DNA of 64,000 bases from Actinomadura rifamycini DSM 43936 (GTDB taxonomy: Bacteria > Actinomycetota > Actinomycetes > Streptosporangiales > Streptosporangiaceae), in contig NZ_KE384301.1 of NCBI RefSeq assembly GCF_000425065.1, forward strand, positions 1 to 64,000, read 5' to 3'. The notes beneath the pieces are model-generated. The model saw nothing but the letters and a program-made list of their open reading frames with translations. It searched no databases and had not been told where the DNA came from. A program made the position numbers and the translations under genes. Of this stretch, positions 34,843-43,300 are shown in pieces. Each line of letters starts with the position of its first letter. Positions within the stretch are counted from its first letter, which is position 1.

Positions 34843-36227
34843 GCACGATCAGGCCGCAGGACGCCGTCGAGAAGGCGCTCGAGCTGTCGCGCGCCGACGA
34901 CTGCATCGTCATCGCCGACGAGACCGGCACCGCGAACCTGCGGTGGGCCGGCAACACCCTCACCACCAACGGCGTCACCCGCTCCAGCCGCCTCACCGTC
35001 ATCGCGCTGCGCGAGACCGGCGGCGGCGTCGCCGCGGGCGTGGTGTCCCGGGCGGCCGTCGACGCCGGCGGCATCGAGGACCTGGTGCGCGCCGCCGAGG
35101 CCGACGCCGCCGGGAACGCGCCCGCCGAGGACGCCGCCCCGCTCGTCGCCGCGGCGCCCGCCGGGGCCGGCGACTGGGACGCCGGGCCGGCCGAGACCGG
35201 CATCGGCGTGTTCGAGCGGGTCGCGCCCGCGCTCGGCGAGGCGTTCGCCGCCGCGCAGGCCGCCGACCGGCGCCTGTACGGGTTCGCGAACCACGTGCTG
35301 ACGTCCACGTTCGTGGGGAGCTCGGCCGGGCTGCGCGCCCGCCACGACCAGCCGACGGGGCTGCTGGAGCTCAACGCCAAGGGCGAGGGCGGCTCGGCGT
35401 GGGCGGGCGTCGGCACCCGCGACTTCACCGACGTGGACGTCGACGGGCTCGCCGCCGGGCTCGCGCGGCGCCTCGACTGGGGCAAGCGGCGCCTCGACCT
35501 GCCCGCCGGGCGCTACGAGACGATCCTGCCGCCGAGCGCCGTGTCCGACCTCATGGTGTACCTGTACTGGTCGGCGGGCGCGCAGGACGCCGCGGACGGG
35601 CGGACGGTGTTCAGCGCGCCGGACGGCGGCACCCGCGTCGGGGAGCGGCTGGCGAACCTGCCGATCACGCTGTCGAGCGACCCGGCCGCGCCGGGCATGG
35701 AATGCGCCCCGTTCGTCGTGGCGCACGCGTCGGGCCGGGAGTCGTCGGTGTTCGACAACGGTGTCGCGCTCGGCGCCACCGACTGGATCCGCGACGGCGA
35801 GCTGGCCGCGCTGACCCAGACGCGGCGGTCCGCGGACCGCACCGGCCTGCCCGTCACACCGCCGATCGACAACCTGGCGATGACGGCGCCGGGCGGCGGC
35901 GCGTCCCTGGAGGAGATGGTGGCCCGCACCGAGCGGGGGCTGCTGCTGACCTGCCTGTGGTACATCCGGGAGGTCGACCCGCAGAGCCTGCTGCTGACCG
36001 GACTCACCCGCGACGGGGTGTACCTCGTCGAGGACGGCGAGGTCGTCGGGGCCGTCAACAACTTCCGGTTCAACGAGAGCCCGGTGGACCTGCTGGGCCG
36101 GATCGCCGAGGCCGGCCGGACCGAGCCGACGCTGCCGCGCGAGTGGTCGGACTACTTCACCCGCGCCGCCATGCCGGCGCTGCGGGTTCCCGACTTCAAC
36201 ATGTCGACGGTGTCGCAGGCGTCCTGA
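34839..36227 (+). CDS. tldE: TldE/PmbA family protein
   Basis: 462 residues. Non-catalytic partner of TldD with the same fold but no HExxxH. Family landmarks: TRSSRLTVIAL, FVGSSAGLRARHDQPTG, ESSVFDNG and LLLTCLWYIREVDPQSLLLTGLTRDGVYLVEDGEV near the C-terminus. GTG at 34839 is coupled to the tldD stop by a 4-base overlap. The complex may mature a ribosomal peptide, but no such precursor is visible here. Confidence 0.93.
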   Translation: MSTIRPQDAVEKALELSRADDCIVIADETGTANLRWAGNTLTTNGVTRSSRLTVIALRETGGGVAAGVVSRAAVDAGGIEDLVRAAEADAAGNAPAEDAAPLVAAAPAGAGDWDAGPAETGIGVFERVAPALGEAFAAAQAADRRLYGFANHVLTSTFVGSSAGLRARHDQPTGLLELNAKGEGGSAWAGVGTRDFTDVDVDGLAAGLARRLDWGKRRLDLPAGRYETILPPSAVSDLMVYLYWSAGAQDAADGRTVFSAPDGGTRVGERLANLPITLSSDPAAPGMECAPFVVAHASGRESSVFDNGVALGATDWIRDGELAALTQTRRSADRTGLPVTPPIDNLAMTAPGGGASLEEMVARTERGLLLTCLWYIREVDPQSLLLTGLTRDGVYLVEDGEVVGAVNNFRFNESPVDLLGRIAEAGRTEPTLPREWSDYFTRAAMPALRVPDFNMSTVSQAS

Positions 36228-36240
36228 GGGCGCGCCGCAC

Positions 36241-36280
36241 GGCGCGGCCGGGCCCCGGTGGCACCGGGGGTCCGGCCGCG
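36241..36280. terminator. GC-rich hairpin between tldE and dodecin genes
   Basis: GCGCGGCCGG…CCCCGGTG pairs with CACCGGGG…CCGGCCGCGC with one small bulge, stem of about 18 bp. Convergent genes, so probably bidirectional. Confidence 0.65.
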
Positions 36281-36355
36281 CCGTGCCGGCACGGTGCGGG
36301 GCCGTGGGGCGCCGCGTGACGCCGTGCGGCGCCGTGCGGTGCCGGGCCGCGCGCC

Positions 36356-36568
36356 TCAGGCGTCCTCGAGGCGGAAGCCGATCTTCATCGTGACCTGGTA
36401 GTGGGCGACGTCGCCGTCCTCGATCTGCCCGCGAACCTCCTTCACCTCGAACCAGTCCAGGTGGCGCAGGGTCTCGTTCGCGCGTTTGATGCCGTTGCGG
36501 ATGGCGGTTTCCACCGACTCCGGCGAGGTGCCCACGATCTCGGTCACCCGGTAGGTGCGATCGGTCAT
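36356..36568 (-). CDS. Dodecin, flavin-binding protein
   Basis: 70 residues, the normal dodecin length. MTDRTYRVTEIVGTSPESVETAIRNGIKRANETLRHLDWFEVKEVRGQIEDGDVAHYQVTMKIGFRLED in outline: beta-alpha-beta2, with W36 stacking on the flavin and the E-V-R-G-Q-I strand. Twelve subunits form a hollow sphere storing FMN, riboflavin or CoA. GGGAGGAT before ATG 36568 fixes the start; the upstream in-frame ATG at 36619 would overlap the divergent DUF3099 promoter. Confidence 0.93.
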   Translation of the reverse strand: MTDRTYRVTEIVGTSPESVETAIRNGIKRANETLRHLDWFEVKEVRGQIEDGDVAHYQVTMKIGFRLEDA

Positions 36569-36624
36569 CTCGATCCTCCCGATGTCTTGACCGTCCTGCT
36601 GTCGTATGTCGGACGTCATGGGCT

Positions 36625-36630
36625 TACCTT
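36625..36630 (+). promoter_or_regulatory. -10 box TACCTT for DUF3099 gene
   Basis: TACCTT, 6 bases, GTG at 36637. Leaderless predicted. Confidence 0.45.
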
Positions 36631-36636
36631 GGAAAC

Positions 36637-36969
36637 GTGAAGCTCAATCACCGCCGGGAGGCCGAGCAGGTCTACACGGTCACCAACGCGCCCCGGCCGA
36701 TGTCGGAGGACATCGGGTACCGGCAGCGCCGCTACCTGGTGTCCATGGCCGTCCGGACCGGCTGCTTCGCCGGCGCGGTGCTCAGCGCGATCGCCGGCGC
36801 CCCGTTCTGGCTCGTGGCGCTCATGGTGGTCGGCGCGCTGTTCCTGCCCTACGTCAGCGTGATCTTCGCGAACGGCGGGCGGGAGCCGACGCCGGCGGCC
36901 CGCTTCGACGACGCCGAGGGAGCGGAACAGAAGCCGATTTCCGGTCGGCGACCGGAAATCGGGTCGTGA
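36637..36969 (+). CDS. DUF3099 family membrane protein
   Basis: 110 residues. N-terminal YTVTNAPRPMSEDIGYRQRRYLVSMAVRTGCF is the family signature, followed by two TM helices (about 38-58 and 60-80) and a charged cytoplasmic tail. Common in actinobacteria; function unknown. The last codons (SGRRPEIGS) run into an imperfect inverted repeat CGATTTCCGGTCGGCGACCGGAAATCG-like hairpin at about 36936-36962 that overlaps the stop and may terminate transcription. Confidence 0.87.
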   Translation: MKLNHRREAEQVYTVTNAPRPMSEDIGYRQRRYLVSMAVRTGCFAGAVLSAIAGAPFWLVALMVVGALFLPYVSVIFANGGREPTPAARFDDAEGAEQKPISGRRPEIGS

Positions 36970-36976
36970 CATTCTC

Positions 36977-37008
36977 TTGACTAACCGCGGGGGGTTTCGG
37001 TGTACGAT
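36977..37008 (+). promoter_or_regulatory. Promoter-like elements of the C-rich-loop RNA
   Basis: TTGACT at 36977-36982 and TACGAT at 37003-37008. Each fits a -35 or -10, but the spacing of 20 bases is long for a housekeeping promoter, so one of them may be fortuitous. TACGAT would start RNA at about 37016, exactly at the first hairpin. Confidence 0.45.
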
Positions 37009-37015
37009 TTGTACC

Positions 37016-37128
37016 GGCGCTCTGGTCCCCCGTCGGAGCGCCCGTGCCGGTGTTCCGGGCCCCCGTCGGAACACCGATGACGCGGCGCCGGGTGGATTGC
37101 CCCCGTATCCACCCGGCGCCGCTTTTTA
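37016..37128 (+). ncRNA. Small RNA with three CCCCCGT-loop hairpins, 6C-RNA-like
   Basis: Three consecutive stem-loops: 37016-37042 (7-bp stem GGCGCTC/GAGCGCC, 13-base loop), 37048-37076 (9-bp stem CGGTGTTCC/GGAACACCG, 11-base loop) and 37082-37122 (perfect 16-bp stem, 9-base loop) followed by TTTTT at 37123-37127. Every loop contains CCCCCGT although the stems are unrelated in sequence, which points to selection on exposed C-rich loops. The third stem plus T-run is an intrinsic terminator. The actinobacterial 6C RNA (B11 in mycobacteria) has the same idea: C-rich loops that pair with G-rich ribosome-binding sites. Here C-runs are five and loops number three, so it is a divergent member or a look-alike. 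No reading frame is supported. Confidence 0.72.
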
Positions 37129-37581
37129 TCTCCCGGCACCTCCCCGTGACCCGCGCTCGCCGCGGGCTTGACGCGCGGCGCGGCGCCCTGCGCGCCGCCG
37201 CACACAGCGCCCGCCCGCGCAACCGCCGGCCGTGTCCGGCTCCGGCCAGGGACCGGAACCGCCGCCGTCCGAACCTTTCCTGAGGGCCGTCCGCACGACG
37301 GCGGAGTGGAATTCACAAGCGCTCGTTCGGAAGGGCAGTGATCCATTCCCGGACGATCCGCGCACCGGTGCAGCCCGCGCACACGGGAACCGGCGGCGGG
37401 CCGGCGCCCGGCCGTCGGCCCTCCGCACTCCGGAGCGGCCCCGCCCACCCCTCCGGCACCCCGGGACGGGTCGAGCGCCGCGCGTGCGACCACCCGGTCA
37501 TCCGAGGCGCTCCTCCGCGCGCCCGTCCCGGGGCGCCGCCGCCGCGGCCTCGGCGGGGGCGGCCGCAGCGGCCGCGAACGC
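37129..37581. other. Intergenic region, about 450 bases
   Basis: No gene with normal codon bias on either strand; several open frames are chance products of high GC. AT-richer patches near 37270-37350 are unassigned. Confidence 0.45.
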
Positions 37582-37610
37582 TACAATGCCGTTCTAGAAC
37601 GAAGTTCGAA
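37582..37610 (+). promoter_or_regulatory. -10 box and repeated GTTC/GAAC operator upstream of acyl-CoA dehydrogenase
   Basis: TACAAT at 37582-37587 is a good -10. From 37591 the sequence GTTCTAGAACGAAGTTCGAA contains a perfect palindrome GTTCTAGAAC and a second inverted pair GAAC-GAA-GTTC, at the predicted transcription start. Typical of a TetR/MarR repressor site; no regulator gene is adjacent. Confidence 0.5.
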
Positions 37611-37666
37611 AACTGCCGGCGTTCCGCCGGTGACGCGATCCGCAGTTACCGCGAAAGGGGCACAGC

Positions 37667-38818
37667 GTGCGCCGCACCCTGTTCAACGAGGACCACGAAG
37701 CCTTCCGGGACACGATCCGGGACTTCATCGAGGCCGAGGTCGCGCCGTACTACGAGGAGTGGGAGGCCGCCGGGCACCCGCCCCGCGGCTTCTACAACAA
37801 GCTCGGCGAGCTGGGCGTCTTCGGCATCCAGGTGCCCGAGGAGTACGGCGGCGCCGGGGAGACCAGCTTCAAGTACCAGGCGGTCGTCTCCGAGGAGTGC
37901 GCCCGCGCCGGGGTGAGCTTCGGCGGCTACGGCGTCCACGTCAACCTCGTCCTGCCCTACCTGCTCAAGTACGCGAGCGAGGAGCAGAAGAAGCGGTGGC
38001 TGCCGCCGTTCATCTCCGGCGAGATGATGACCGCCATCGCGATGACCGAGCCCGGCACCGGCTCCGACCTCGCCGGCATCCAGACCACCGCGAAGCGCGA
38101 CGGCGACCACTACATCCTGAACGGCGCCAAGACGTTCATCACCGGCGGCGTCCTCGCCGACCGGATGCTGGTCGTCGCCCGCACCTCCCCCGCCACCCCC
38201 GAGAACCGCCGCGCCGGCCTGTCGATCCTGGTCGTCGACACCAAGAGCGAGGGCTACGCGGTCGGCCGCAAGCTGGAGAAGATCGGGCTGCGCAGCTCCG
38301 ACACCGCCGAGCTGTCCTTCAGCGACGTGCGCGTCCCCGTCGAGGACCTGCTCGGCGAGGAGGGCCGCGGGTTCGAGTACCTCACCCACAACCTCGCCGA
38401 GGAGCGCCTCGGGATCGCCACCAGCTCCTACGCGTCGGCCGCCGCCGCCGTCGAGTTCGCCCGCAAGTACGTGCAGGAGCGCACCGTCTTCGGCAAGACC
38501 GTGTCCTCGTTCCAGAACACCAAGTTCGTCCTGGCCGAGTGCGCCACCGAGGTGGAGGCGGCCCGCTCCCTGATCGACCGCGCGATCGAGGCGCTGGACG
38601 CCGGGGAGCTCACCCCCGCCGACGCCGCCGTCGCCAAGCTGTTCTGCACCGAGGTGCAGCAGCGCGTCGTCGACAAGTGCCTGCAGCTGCACGGCGGCTA
38701 CGGCTACATCCTGGAGTACCCGATCGCGCGCCTGTACACCGACGCCCGGGTCACGCGGATCTACGGCGGCACCAGCGAGGTGCTGAAGACCATCATCGCC
38801 AAGGACATCCAGGTCTGA
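37667..38818 (+). CDS. Acyl-CoA dehydrogenase
   Basis: 383 residues, full-length FAD enzyme oxidising acyl-CoA to 2-enoyl-CoA. FAD/substrate motifs MTAIAMTEPGTGSDLAGIQTTA and FITGG; C-terminal YGYILEYPIARLYTDARVTRIYGGTSEVLKTIIAKDI. At the MCAD-type catalytic Glu position (preceding GT in the C-terminal motif) there is Gly (YGGT), so the base is expected on helix G, where ERLGIATSSYASAAAAVEF is seen. GTG at 37667 follows AAAGGGG. Thirteen bases upstream of the reductase gene; operon behind the operator at 37591-37610. Confidence 0.93.
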   Translation: MRRTLFNEDHEAFRDTIRDFIEAEVAPYYEEWEAAGHPPRGFYNKLGELGVFGIQVPEEYGGAGETSFKYQAVVSEECARAGVSFGGYGVHVNLVLPYLLKYASEEQKKRWLPPFISGEMMTAIAMTEPGTGSDLAGIQTTAKRDGDHYILNGAKTFITGGVLADRMLVVARTSPATPENRRAGLSILVVDTKSEGYAVGRKLEKIGLRSSDTAELSFSDVRVPVEDLLGEEGRGFEYLTHNLAEERLGIATSSYASAAAAVEFARKYVQERTVFGKTVSSFQNTKFVLAECATEVEAARSLIDRAIEALDAGELTPADAAVAKLFCTEVQQRVVDKCLQLHGGYGYILEYPIARLYTDARVTRIYGGTSEVLKTIIAKDIQV

Positions 38819-38831
38819 CGGGAGGCCCACC

Positions 38832-39602
38832 ATGACCGACACCCCCACCGGCGGCCCGCGGGTCGCCGTCGTCACCGGCGCCGCGCGCGGCATCGGCGCC
38901 GCCGTCGCCGTCCGGCTGGCCCGCGAGGGCTTCGCCGTCGCGGTCTGCGACCTCGACGAGGCCGCCTGCGCGGGCACCGTCGAGACGATCGCGAAGGACG
39001 GCGGGACGGCGCTCGCCGTGGGCGTCGACGTCGCCGACTCGGCCGCCGTCACCGCCGCCGTGGCGCGGATCGCGGCCGAGCTGGGCCCGCCCGTCGTGCT
39101 GGTGAACAACGCCGGCATCACCCGCGACAACCTGCTGTTCAAGATGACCGACGACGACTGGGACTCGGTCGTCTCGGTGCACCTGCGGGGCTCCTTCCTG
39201 ATGAGCCGCGCCGCGCAGGAGCACATGACGAAGGCGGGCTGGGGCCGCGTCGTGAACCTGTCGTCGGTGTCGGCGCTCGGCAACCGCGGGCAGGCGAACT
39301 ACTCGGCGGCCAAGGCGGGCCTCCAGGGCTTCACCAAGACCCTCGCGATCGAGCTCGGCAAGTTCGGGGTCACCGCGAACGCGATCGCGCCCGGCTTCAT
39401 CGAGACCGAGATGACCGCCGCGACCGCCGCCCGCGTCGGCGTCGACTTCGAGGACTTCAAGGCCGCCGCGGCCAAGGAGATCCCGGTGCGCCGCGTCGGC
39501 CGCCCGGAGGACATCGCCGGGACGGTCGCGTTCCTGGTGAGCGACGACGCCTCGTTCGTCTCGGGGCAGGTCATCTACGTGGCGGGCGGTCCCCGCGCCT
39601 GA
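38832..39602 (+). CDS. Short-chain dehydrogenase/reductase, FabG-like
   Basis: 256 residues. VVTGAARGIGAAVA, NNAGITRDNLLFKM, catalytic Ser in LSSVSALG and YSAAK; terminal SFVSGQVIYVAGGPRA. The NNAGITRDN and KFGVTANAIAPGFIETEM blocks place it near FabG/FabG4-type 3-oxoacyl reductases acting on CoA or ACP thioesters. Paired with an acyl-CoA dehydrogenase, it most likely serves beta-oxidation as a 3-hydroxyacyl-CoA dehydrogenase or reductase. Direction and chain length are not evident. Confidence 0.9.
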   Translation: MTDTPTGGPRVAVVTGAARGIGAAVAVRLAREGFAVAVCDLDEAACAGTVETIAKDGGTALAVGVDVADSAAVTAAVARIAAELGPPVVLVNNAGITRDNLLFKMTDDDWDSVVSVHLRGSFLMSRAAQEHMTKAGWGRVVNLSSVSALGNRGQANYSAAKAGLQGFTKTLAIELGKFGVTANAIAPGFIETEMTAATAARVGVDFEDFKAAAAKEIPVRRVGRPEDIAGTVAFLVSDDASFVSGQVIYVAGGPRA

Positions 39603-39641
39603 CGGGACCGTTCCCGCGGGCGCCGCGCCACCGGCCGCCCC

Positions 39642-39677
39642 CGCGCCCCGGCCGTCCGCGCGGACGGCCGGGGCGCG
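39642..39677. terminator. Perfect 34-36-base palindrome between convergent operons
   Basis: GCGCCCCGGCCGTCCGC/GCGGACGGCCGGGGCGC without a separate spacer (the centre forms the loop). Located between the reductase stop and the stop of the leftward operon; serves both. Confidence 0.75.
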
Positions 39678-39684
39678 CCGGGTC

Positions 39685-40836
39685 TCACCGGGGCAGTCCG
39701 AGGACCCGCTCGGCGATGATGTCGCGCTGGATCTGGTTGGTGCCGCGGGCGATCCGGCGGCCGCGGCTGCCCAGCATCACCTGCTGGAACTCGTCGACCG
39801 GGTAGCCGTCGCCGGGCGGCCGCAGCAGCCCCGCCGGGCCCTGCGCGTCCAGCGCCAGGGAGCCGAAGTCGCAGTGGTACTCCGACCAGTTGATCTTGTC
39901 GACGGCCAAGGGCGCGGACACGTCCCCGCCCGCCGCCATCTCGTCGGCGACCCGCCGGCCGGTGAACCGCATCAGCTCCACGCGGACGTACGCCTCGGCC
40001 AGCGCCCGCCGGACGTGCGGGTCGCGCAGGCGCCCCCGCCCCCGCAGCCGCGCGACGAGGGCCTCGAACTCGCGGCGGTAGCCGAAGTACTGCCCGGTGA
40101 TCTCCCCCGCGCGCTCCGCGCCGAGGGTCGTCATCGCGACGCGCCAGCCGCCGCCGACCCCGCCGATCACGTTGAACAGCGGGGCGGCCGCGCCGTCGAG
40201 GAACTCCTCGCAGAAGCCCGCGCCGCCGGTGAGCTGCCGGATCGGGCGCATGTCCACGCCGCCGCCGTCCAGCGGCAGCAGGACGTACGACAGGCCCCGG
40301 TGGCGCGGCGCGTCCGGATCGGTGCGGCACAGCAGGAACATCATGTTCGCCTGGAGCCCGTGCGACGTCCAGATCTTGTGGCCGGTGACGCGGACGGTGC
40401 CGCCCTCGACGGTCCCCCGCGTGCGCAGGCCCGCCAGGTCGGAGCCCGTCTCGGGCTCGGAGAAGCCCTGGCAGTACACGTCCGCGCCGGACCGGATGCG
40501 CGGCAGGAAGTGGTCCTTCTGCCCGGGCGTGCCGTGCGCGAGGAGCGCCGGGGCGACGAGCGCCTCGCCCATCCCGAGGTCGGGCCGCCGCACCCCGGCG
40601 CGGGCGAACTCCTCGTTCACCGCGATGATCTCGAGCTCGGACAGGGCGCGGCCGCCGTACCGGGCGGGCCACGACAGGCACACCCAGCCGCCGTCGCGGG
40701 CCGCGTCCAGCCAGCGGCGGTCGCGCTCGTCCGGCACGTGGTCGTGCGGCGGGTGCGCGCCGGCCGCCGGGACGGCGGCGTCGCGGTGCGCGGCGATCCA
40801 CGCGCGCGCCTCGGCGCGCAGGTCCTCGGCGGTCAT
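39685..40836 (-). CDS. Acyl-CoA dehydrogenase, larger subunit type
   Basis: 383 residues. FAD-site motif VYCQGFSEPETGSDLAGLRTRG, HKIWTSHGLQANMMFLLCRTD, and C-terminal RRIARGTNQIQRDIIAERVLGLPR. An Arg stands at the MCAD-type catalytic Glu position. The sequence class and the overlapping second dehydrogenase gene resemble the alpha2beta2 heterotetramers described for steroid side-chain degradation (FadE26/27, FadE28/29). ATG at 40836 overlaps the upstream stop by 4 bases. Last gene of the operon. Confidence 0.9.
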   Translation of the reverse strand: MTAEDLRAEARAWIAAHRDAAVPAAGAHPPHDHVPDERDRRWLDAARDGGWVCLSWPARYGGRALSELEIIAVNEEFARAGVRRPDLGMGEALVAPALLAHGTPGQKDHFLPRIRSGADVYCQGFSEPETGSDLAGLRTRGTVEGGTVRVTGHKIWTSHGLQANMMFLLCRTDPDAPRHRGLSYVLLPLDGGGVDMRPIRQLTGGAGFCEEFLDGAAAPLFNVIGGVGGGWRVAMTTLGAERAGEITGQYFGYRREFEALVARLRGRGRLRDPHVRRALAEAYVRVELMRFTGRRVADEMAAGGDVSAPLAVDKINWSEYHCDFGSLALDAQGPAGLLRPPGDGYPVDEFQQVMLGSRGRRIARGTNQIQRDIIAERVLGLPR

Positions 40837-41939
40837 CGGCCGTCCTCCCCGAATCCGGCGCGGGCCGCCACCACGTCCAGGTGGTGGCCGGTCTCGCCGA
40901 ACAGCAGCTGCCCGGACTTGGCCCGCTTGTAGTGCAGATGCAGTTCGTGCTCCCACGAGAAGCCGAGCGCCCCGTGGATCTGGATCGCCTCGCACGCCGC
41001 CGCGAAGTGCACGCCGGGGCAGTGCGCCTTGACGAGCGCGGCCTGCTCGGGCAGGTCGGCGGGGTCGCAGGCGGCGGCGTGGCGGACGGCCGAGCACGCG
41101 GGCTCGATGGCGCGGAGCATGTCGGCGCACAGGTGCTTGACCCCCTGGAACGCTCCGATCGGGCGGCCGAACTGCTCCCGCGTCCCGGCGTGCCGCACGC
41201 CGAGGTCCAGGCAGCGCCGGGCGCCGCCGACGTGCTCGGCGGCCAGCGCGACGAGGGCGAGGTCGAGCGCCCGCGCGAGCCCGTCCCCGGCGCCGCGGGC
41301 GAGGAGGCGTCCGGGGGCGTCCCGCAGCACGATCCGCGCCATCGGGCGGGTCAGGTCCAGCGCGGGCAGCACGGACCGGACGGCTTCGCGCGCGTCGACC
41401 TCGTACAGCGCGGTCGCGCCGCCGGGGTCGCGGGCGGTGACCAGCAGGACGTCGGCGATGTGGCCGTCCGGTACGTACGACGCCCACCCGGTGAGGGCGC
41501 CCGCGGGCGCGGCGGTCACGTCGCCGTACCCGCCGCCCCAGCGGGACGGGTCGTCGCCGAGGGCCACGGCGACCGTCGTCCCGCCCGCCGCGATCCGGGC
41601 GAGGCGGTCGCGCGCGGCGCCGCTCGCCGGGGCGGCGTGCAGCAGGACGAGCGGCGCGAGCACGGCGGTCGAGAACGCGGGGACGCACGGGAGCACCCGT
41701 CCCAGCTCCTCCTGCACGACGACGAGCTCGGGGAGGCCGAGTCCGGCGCCGCCCAGGTCCTCGGGGACGAGCAGGCCGGGCAGCCCCAGCTCCCGGGACA
41801 GGACGTCCCACAGGGCGCGGTCGGTGCCGTCCGGCGTCTCCATGGCCGCGAGGACCGCCGCGGGCGGGCAGGCGCGGGCGAGCAGGTCGCGCAGCGCCTC
41901 GCGCAGCGCCCGCCGCTCCGGGGTGATCGCGAGCGTCAC
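40833..41939 (-). CDS. Acyl-CoA dehydrogenase, partner subunit type
   Basis: 368 residues, a divergent member: the usual TEPxxGSD FAD loop is replaced (VALGDDPSRWGGGYGD), while RHAGTREQFGRPIGAFQGVKHLCADM and IQIHGALGFSWEHELHLHYKRAKS are well kept. This matches the subunit of heteromeric acyl-CoA dehydrogenases that cannot complete a site alone. GTG at 41939 overlaps the MFS stop (GTGA), and its stop overlaps the next dehydrogenase start, so subunits are made in step. Confidence 0.87.
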   Translation of the reverse strand: MTLAITPERRALREALRDLLARACPPAAVLAAMETPDGTDRALWDVLSRELGLPGLLVPEDLGGAGLGLPELVVVQEELGRVLPCVPAFSTAVLAPLVLLHAAPASGAARDRLARIAAGGTTVAVALGDDPSRWGGGYGDVTAAPAGALTGWASYVPDGHIADVLLVTARDPGGATALYEVDAREAVRSVLPALDLTRPMARIVLRDAPGRLLARGAGDGLARALDLALVALAAEHVGGARRCLDLGVRHAGTREQFGRPIGAFQGVKHLCADMLRAIEPACSAVRHAAACDPADLPEQAALVKAHCPGVHFAAACEAIQIHGALGFSWEHELHLHYKRAKSGQLLFGETGHHLDVVAARAGFGEDGR

Positions 41940-43264
41940 CGGTCGCTCCCCTCGTCCGCGGCGAACCTCGCGAACCCGCGCGCGTCGCGCTCGGGGTCGA
42001 CGAACGGCAGCGCCGCCAGCACGCCGGCCAGCATGGCCACGCCGGTGACGAGGAACCCGGTGCCGTACCCGTCGGCCTCGGTCGCGGCGGAGCCCACGAA
42101 CCCGCCGAGCATCATCGGGGCGAGCACCCCGCCCATGCTGTAGACGGCGATGAACGCGCCGAGCACCGTTCCCCGCTGGGCGCGCGGGACGACGTCCGAC
42201 AGGGCCGCGACGACGATGCCCCACGCCGAGGTGTTGAGGGAGAACGCCAACGTCAGGAACGCCATCTGGAGCCAGCCCCGGTCGAGCTGGGTGAACAGCA
42301 CCATCGACGCCCCGGACGCGGCGATGAGCGCCCCGGACAGCGCGCCGCGCGCGAGGCGGCTCGGCACGCCGCGCCGCACCAGCCGTCCCGAGTACCAGCC
42401 GACGGCGAGCGTCAGCACCACGGCCGCCGCGTACGGGAAGGCGACCAGGAGGCCCGCGGTGCGGGAGTCGTACGCCAGGCCCTCCTCGAGGTAGACCGGC
42501 AGCCAGCTCACCTTCAGCGTCGTGCTCATGTAGGAGAAGAACGCGAGGGCGGTCAGGCCGAGCACGGTCCCGGACGTGAGGAGCGTCCGGTACGGGACCC
42601 GTGCGGGCAGGCGGTCCGCCTCCGCGCCGGACGGCTCCTCGGCCGCCGTGCCCTCGGGGCCCTCGCCGCCGAGCAGGAGCCACAGCACCAGCCACAGCGC
42701 CCCGGCCGCCGCCAGGACGAGGAACGCGGCATGCCACGAGTAGGCGTCGATGACCCAGCTCAGGGTCGGGGCGGCCAGCAGCGGGCCGAGCGCGGCGCCG
42801 GTGATGACGACCGAGCTGGGCAGGCCGCGCTCGCGGGCGGGGAACCAGGTGTGCACGACGCGGTTGGCGAGCGCGGCGGCCGGGCCCTCGGCGAAGCCGA
42901 GCAGGATGCGGCAGGCCATCAGCATGCCGAGGCCGATCGGCGCGGCGAGCGGCAGCAGGCTCAGGCACCACACCGCCATCAGGCCCGCGACGAGCCAGCG
43001 GGCCCGGATCCGGTCGCTGAGCCCGCCGACGACGACGGCGCCGACCGCGAACAGCCAGAAGAAGCTGCTCTGCACGAGCCCGAACTGCTCGGCGCTCAGC
43101 CCGAGGTCGCGCTTGATCTCGACGCCGGCGAGGCCGGTGACGGCCTTGTCGGCGAAGTTGATGAGCATGAACAGCAGGAACAGGACGGTGATCGTCCAGC
43201 CGCGCCGGCGCGTCGCGCGGGCACCGTCGTCGCGGGCCGCGCGGGCCCGGTCTTTCACAGCCAT
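41936..43264 (-). CDS. MFS transporter, anion:cation symporter (ACS) type
   Basis: 442 residues, 12 predicted TMs. N-terminal MFS signature GGLSDRIRARWLVAG; ILLGFAEGPAAALANRVVHTWFPARERGLPSS is typical of the ACS family, which imports organic or aromatic acids. In the middle of a catabolic operon, so it probably imports the acid that the CoA transferase activates. Central cytoplasmic loop around 205-225 is acidic. Confidence 0.9.
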   Translation of the reverse strand: MAVKDRARAARDDGARATRRRGWTITVLFLLFMLINFADKAVTGLAGVEIKRDLGLSAEQFGLVQSSFFWLFAVGAVVVGGLSDRIRARWLVAGLMAVWCLSLLPLAAPIGLGMLMACRILLGFAEGPAAALANRVVHTWFPARERGLPSSVVITGAALGPLLAAPTLSWVIDAYSWHAAFLVLAAAGALWLVLWLLLGGEGPEGTAAEEPSGAEADRLPARVPYRTLLTSGTVLGLTALAFFSYMSTTLKVSWLPVYLEEGLAYDSRTAGLLVAFPYAAAVVLTLAVGWYSGRLVRRGVPSRLARGALSGALIAASGASMVLFTQLDRGWLQMAFLTLAFSLNTSAWGIVVAALSDVVPRAQRGTVLGAFIAVYSMGGVLAPMMLGGFVGSAATEADGYGTGFLVTGVAMLAGVLAALPFVDPERDARGFARFAADEGSDR

Positions 43265-43300
43265 GAGGTCTCCGAGGGGTGGGAGGGTACGGGACGGCCG

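Noticed and set aside
36936..36962. Inverted repeat at the DUF3099 end as a mobile-element terminus
   Set aside because: Short, without a transposase or a second copy; more likely a terminator-like hairpin overlapping the stop.
37232..37666. Open frames upstream of the acyl-CoA dehydrogenase
   Set aside because: Arg/Pro/Ala-rich, poor codon bias, no start signals; treated as non-coding.
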